A program made the position numbers and the translations under genes. DNA of 7,186 nt from VFBF01 sp034440275 (lineage in GTDB: Bacteria > Pseudomonadota > Alphaproteobacteria > Caulobacterales > Aquidulcibacteraceae): positions 1-7,186 of the forward strand of contig JAWXBS010000114.1 in NCBI GenBank assembly GCA_034440275.1. Reading direction: 5' to 3'. Below the pieces are notes generated by a model. It made no database searches. It saw only the letters and a list, made by a program, of their open reading frames with translations, and was not told the DNA's origin. Positions 6,620 to 7,186 of the stretch are shown piece by piece (position 1 is the first letter of the stretch; each line of letters begins with the position of its first letter).

Positions 6620-7180
6620 CTAATTATCCGGTCCGTAGGTAACGCCGGGGCGTTGCCACACGCGTTCGGGCTGGGCCGGCGGATTCGGCGCCGTCTTTTC
6701 TTCCTCGCCGAGGTTGGCGTGGTCGATCGCGACGATGTCGGTCGGCTGCGGCGTGGAGGCGATCGGCGGCAGGCGGACGGGCTGTTGCGCTTGCGGGCGC
6801 GCCGGCCGGGCCGCGCCGCCGGAGACGGGCGTGGCGGTCATGGTCGGCGTGCGCGACGGCGGCGTGCTCGGGAGCGACGCCGTCCAGCCATTGCGGCTCT
6901 GCACGGTGACGGGCGTTTCGGCCGCGACCGTCGACGCGGCGACCACCGGAGCGGGCGCGGCGTAGGTGTTGGCCGCAACCTGGATGCCTTCTTCCGCCGT
7001 CGCGGGCGCTTCCGCCACAGCGACGGGAGGCGCGATCGGCGCGGAGGGTTCGGCGGTCAGCACGGCGGCGCCGGTTTCGGCATCCGCAGCATTCGACGGG
7101 CTCTTGCCGTCCTCGTAGTAGTTGAAGGCCGCGACCGCGCCGCCGCCCATGACGGTCACCGCAATGGCGCCGAAGGCCAT
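6620..7180 (-). CDS. Membrane-anchored Pro/Ala/Thr-rich protein of unknown function (possibly 5'-incomplete)
   Basis: The readable product is 186 residues. A single hydrophobic segment at about 2-19, ending in FNYYEDGKS, would act as a membrane anchor or an uncleaved signal. The rest is low-complexity: Ala/Val/Glu-rich from about 30 to 90, then Pro/Thr/Ser/Arg-rich, closing with PERVWQRPGVTYGPDN. This composition suggests a disordered periplasmic region that could span or contact the cell wall. I recognise no domain. ATG 7180 is the first start visible, but the frame stays open to the window edge (codons Arg and Ala precede it) and no ribosome binding site fits in the six remaining bases. The true start may therefore lie outside. 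The hydrolase gene starts 46 bases downstream on the same strand, so the two may be co-transcribed. Confidence 0.65.
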   Translation of the reverse strand: MAFGAIAVTVMGGGAVAAFNYYEDGKSPSNAADAETGAAVLTAEPSAPIAPPVAVAEAPATAEEGIQVAANTYAAPAPVVAASTVAAETPVTVQSRNGWTASLPSTPPSRTPTMTATPVSGGAARPARPQAQQPVRLPPIASTPQPTDIVAIDHANLGEEEKTAPNPPAQPERVWQRPGVTYGPDN

Positions 7181-7186
7181 GCGGGC

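Overview
This is a GC-rich window whose core is the conserved rbfA–truB–rpsO–pnp translation and RNA-processing cluster. The protein sequences of RbfA, TruB, S15 and PNPase, and the base composition, suggest an alphaproteobacterium. I would guess the Caulobacterales/Hyphomonadaceae neighbourhood, but that is a judgement from protein style and was not tested.

Layout, plus strand. Positions 1-93 hold the last bases of something upstream: an open frame ends in an ATGA overlap at 94-97, but I cannot name it. Two envelope-type genes follow: a small lipoprotein (94-705) and a two-helix membrane protein with a YcxB-like C-terminal domain (761-1327). They lead into rbfA (ATGA overlap), truB (TGATG overlap) and rpsO (ribosome binding site abutting the truB stop codon). 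A 252-bp spacer follows. It carries two REP-like palindromic units in opposite orientation, and pnp comes next. The pnp gene covers 3239-5379 but its frame is broken by one missing base near 3430. An intrinsic terminator (5404-5433) closes the cluster.

Layout, minus strand. Two genes run toward pnp: a membrane-anchored Pro/Ala-rich protein of unknown function (6620-7180, possibly extending past the right edge) and a secreted serine beta-lactamase/DD-peptidase-family hydrolase (5446-6573). The hydrolase stop codon lies just beside the pnp terminator.

How the genes work together. RbfA matures the 30S subunit in the cold, TruB makes pseudouridine 55 in tRNA, S15 is a primary 16S-binding protein, and PNPase degrades and processes RNA. 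Tight overlaps suggest co-translation from the YcxB-like gene through rpsO. The rpsO–pnp spacer is the usual place for pnp post-transcriptional control, and here it is filled with strong hairpins.

I found no new defence, mobile or biosynthetic system. The points most worth a second look are the pnp frameshift, which is most likely a sequence error, the inverted hairpin pair in the rpsO–pnp spacer, and the two uncharacterised envelope genes directly upstream of rbfA.
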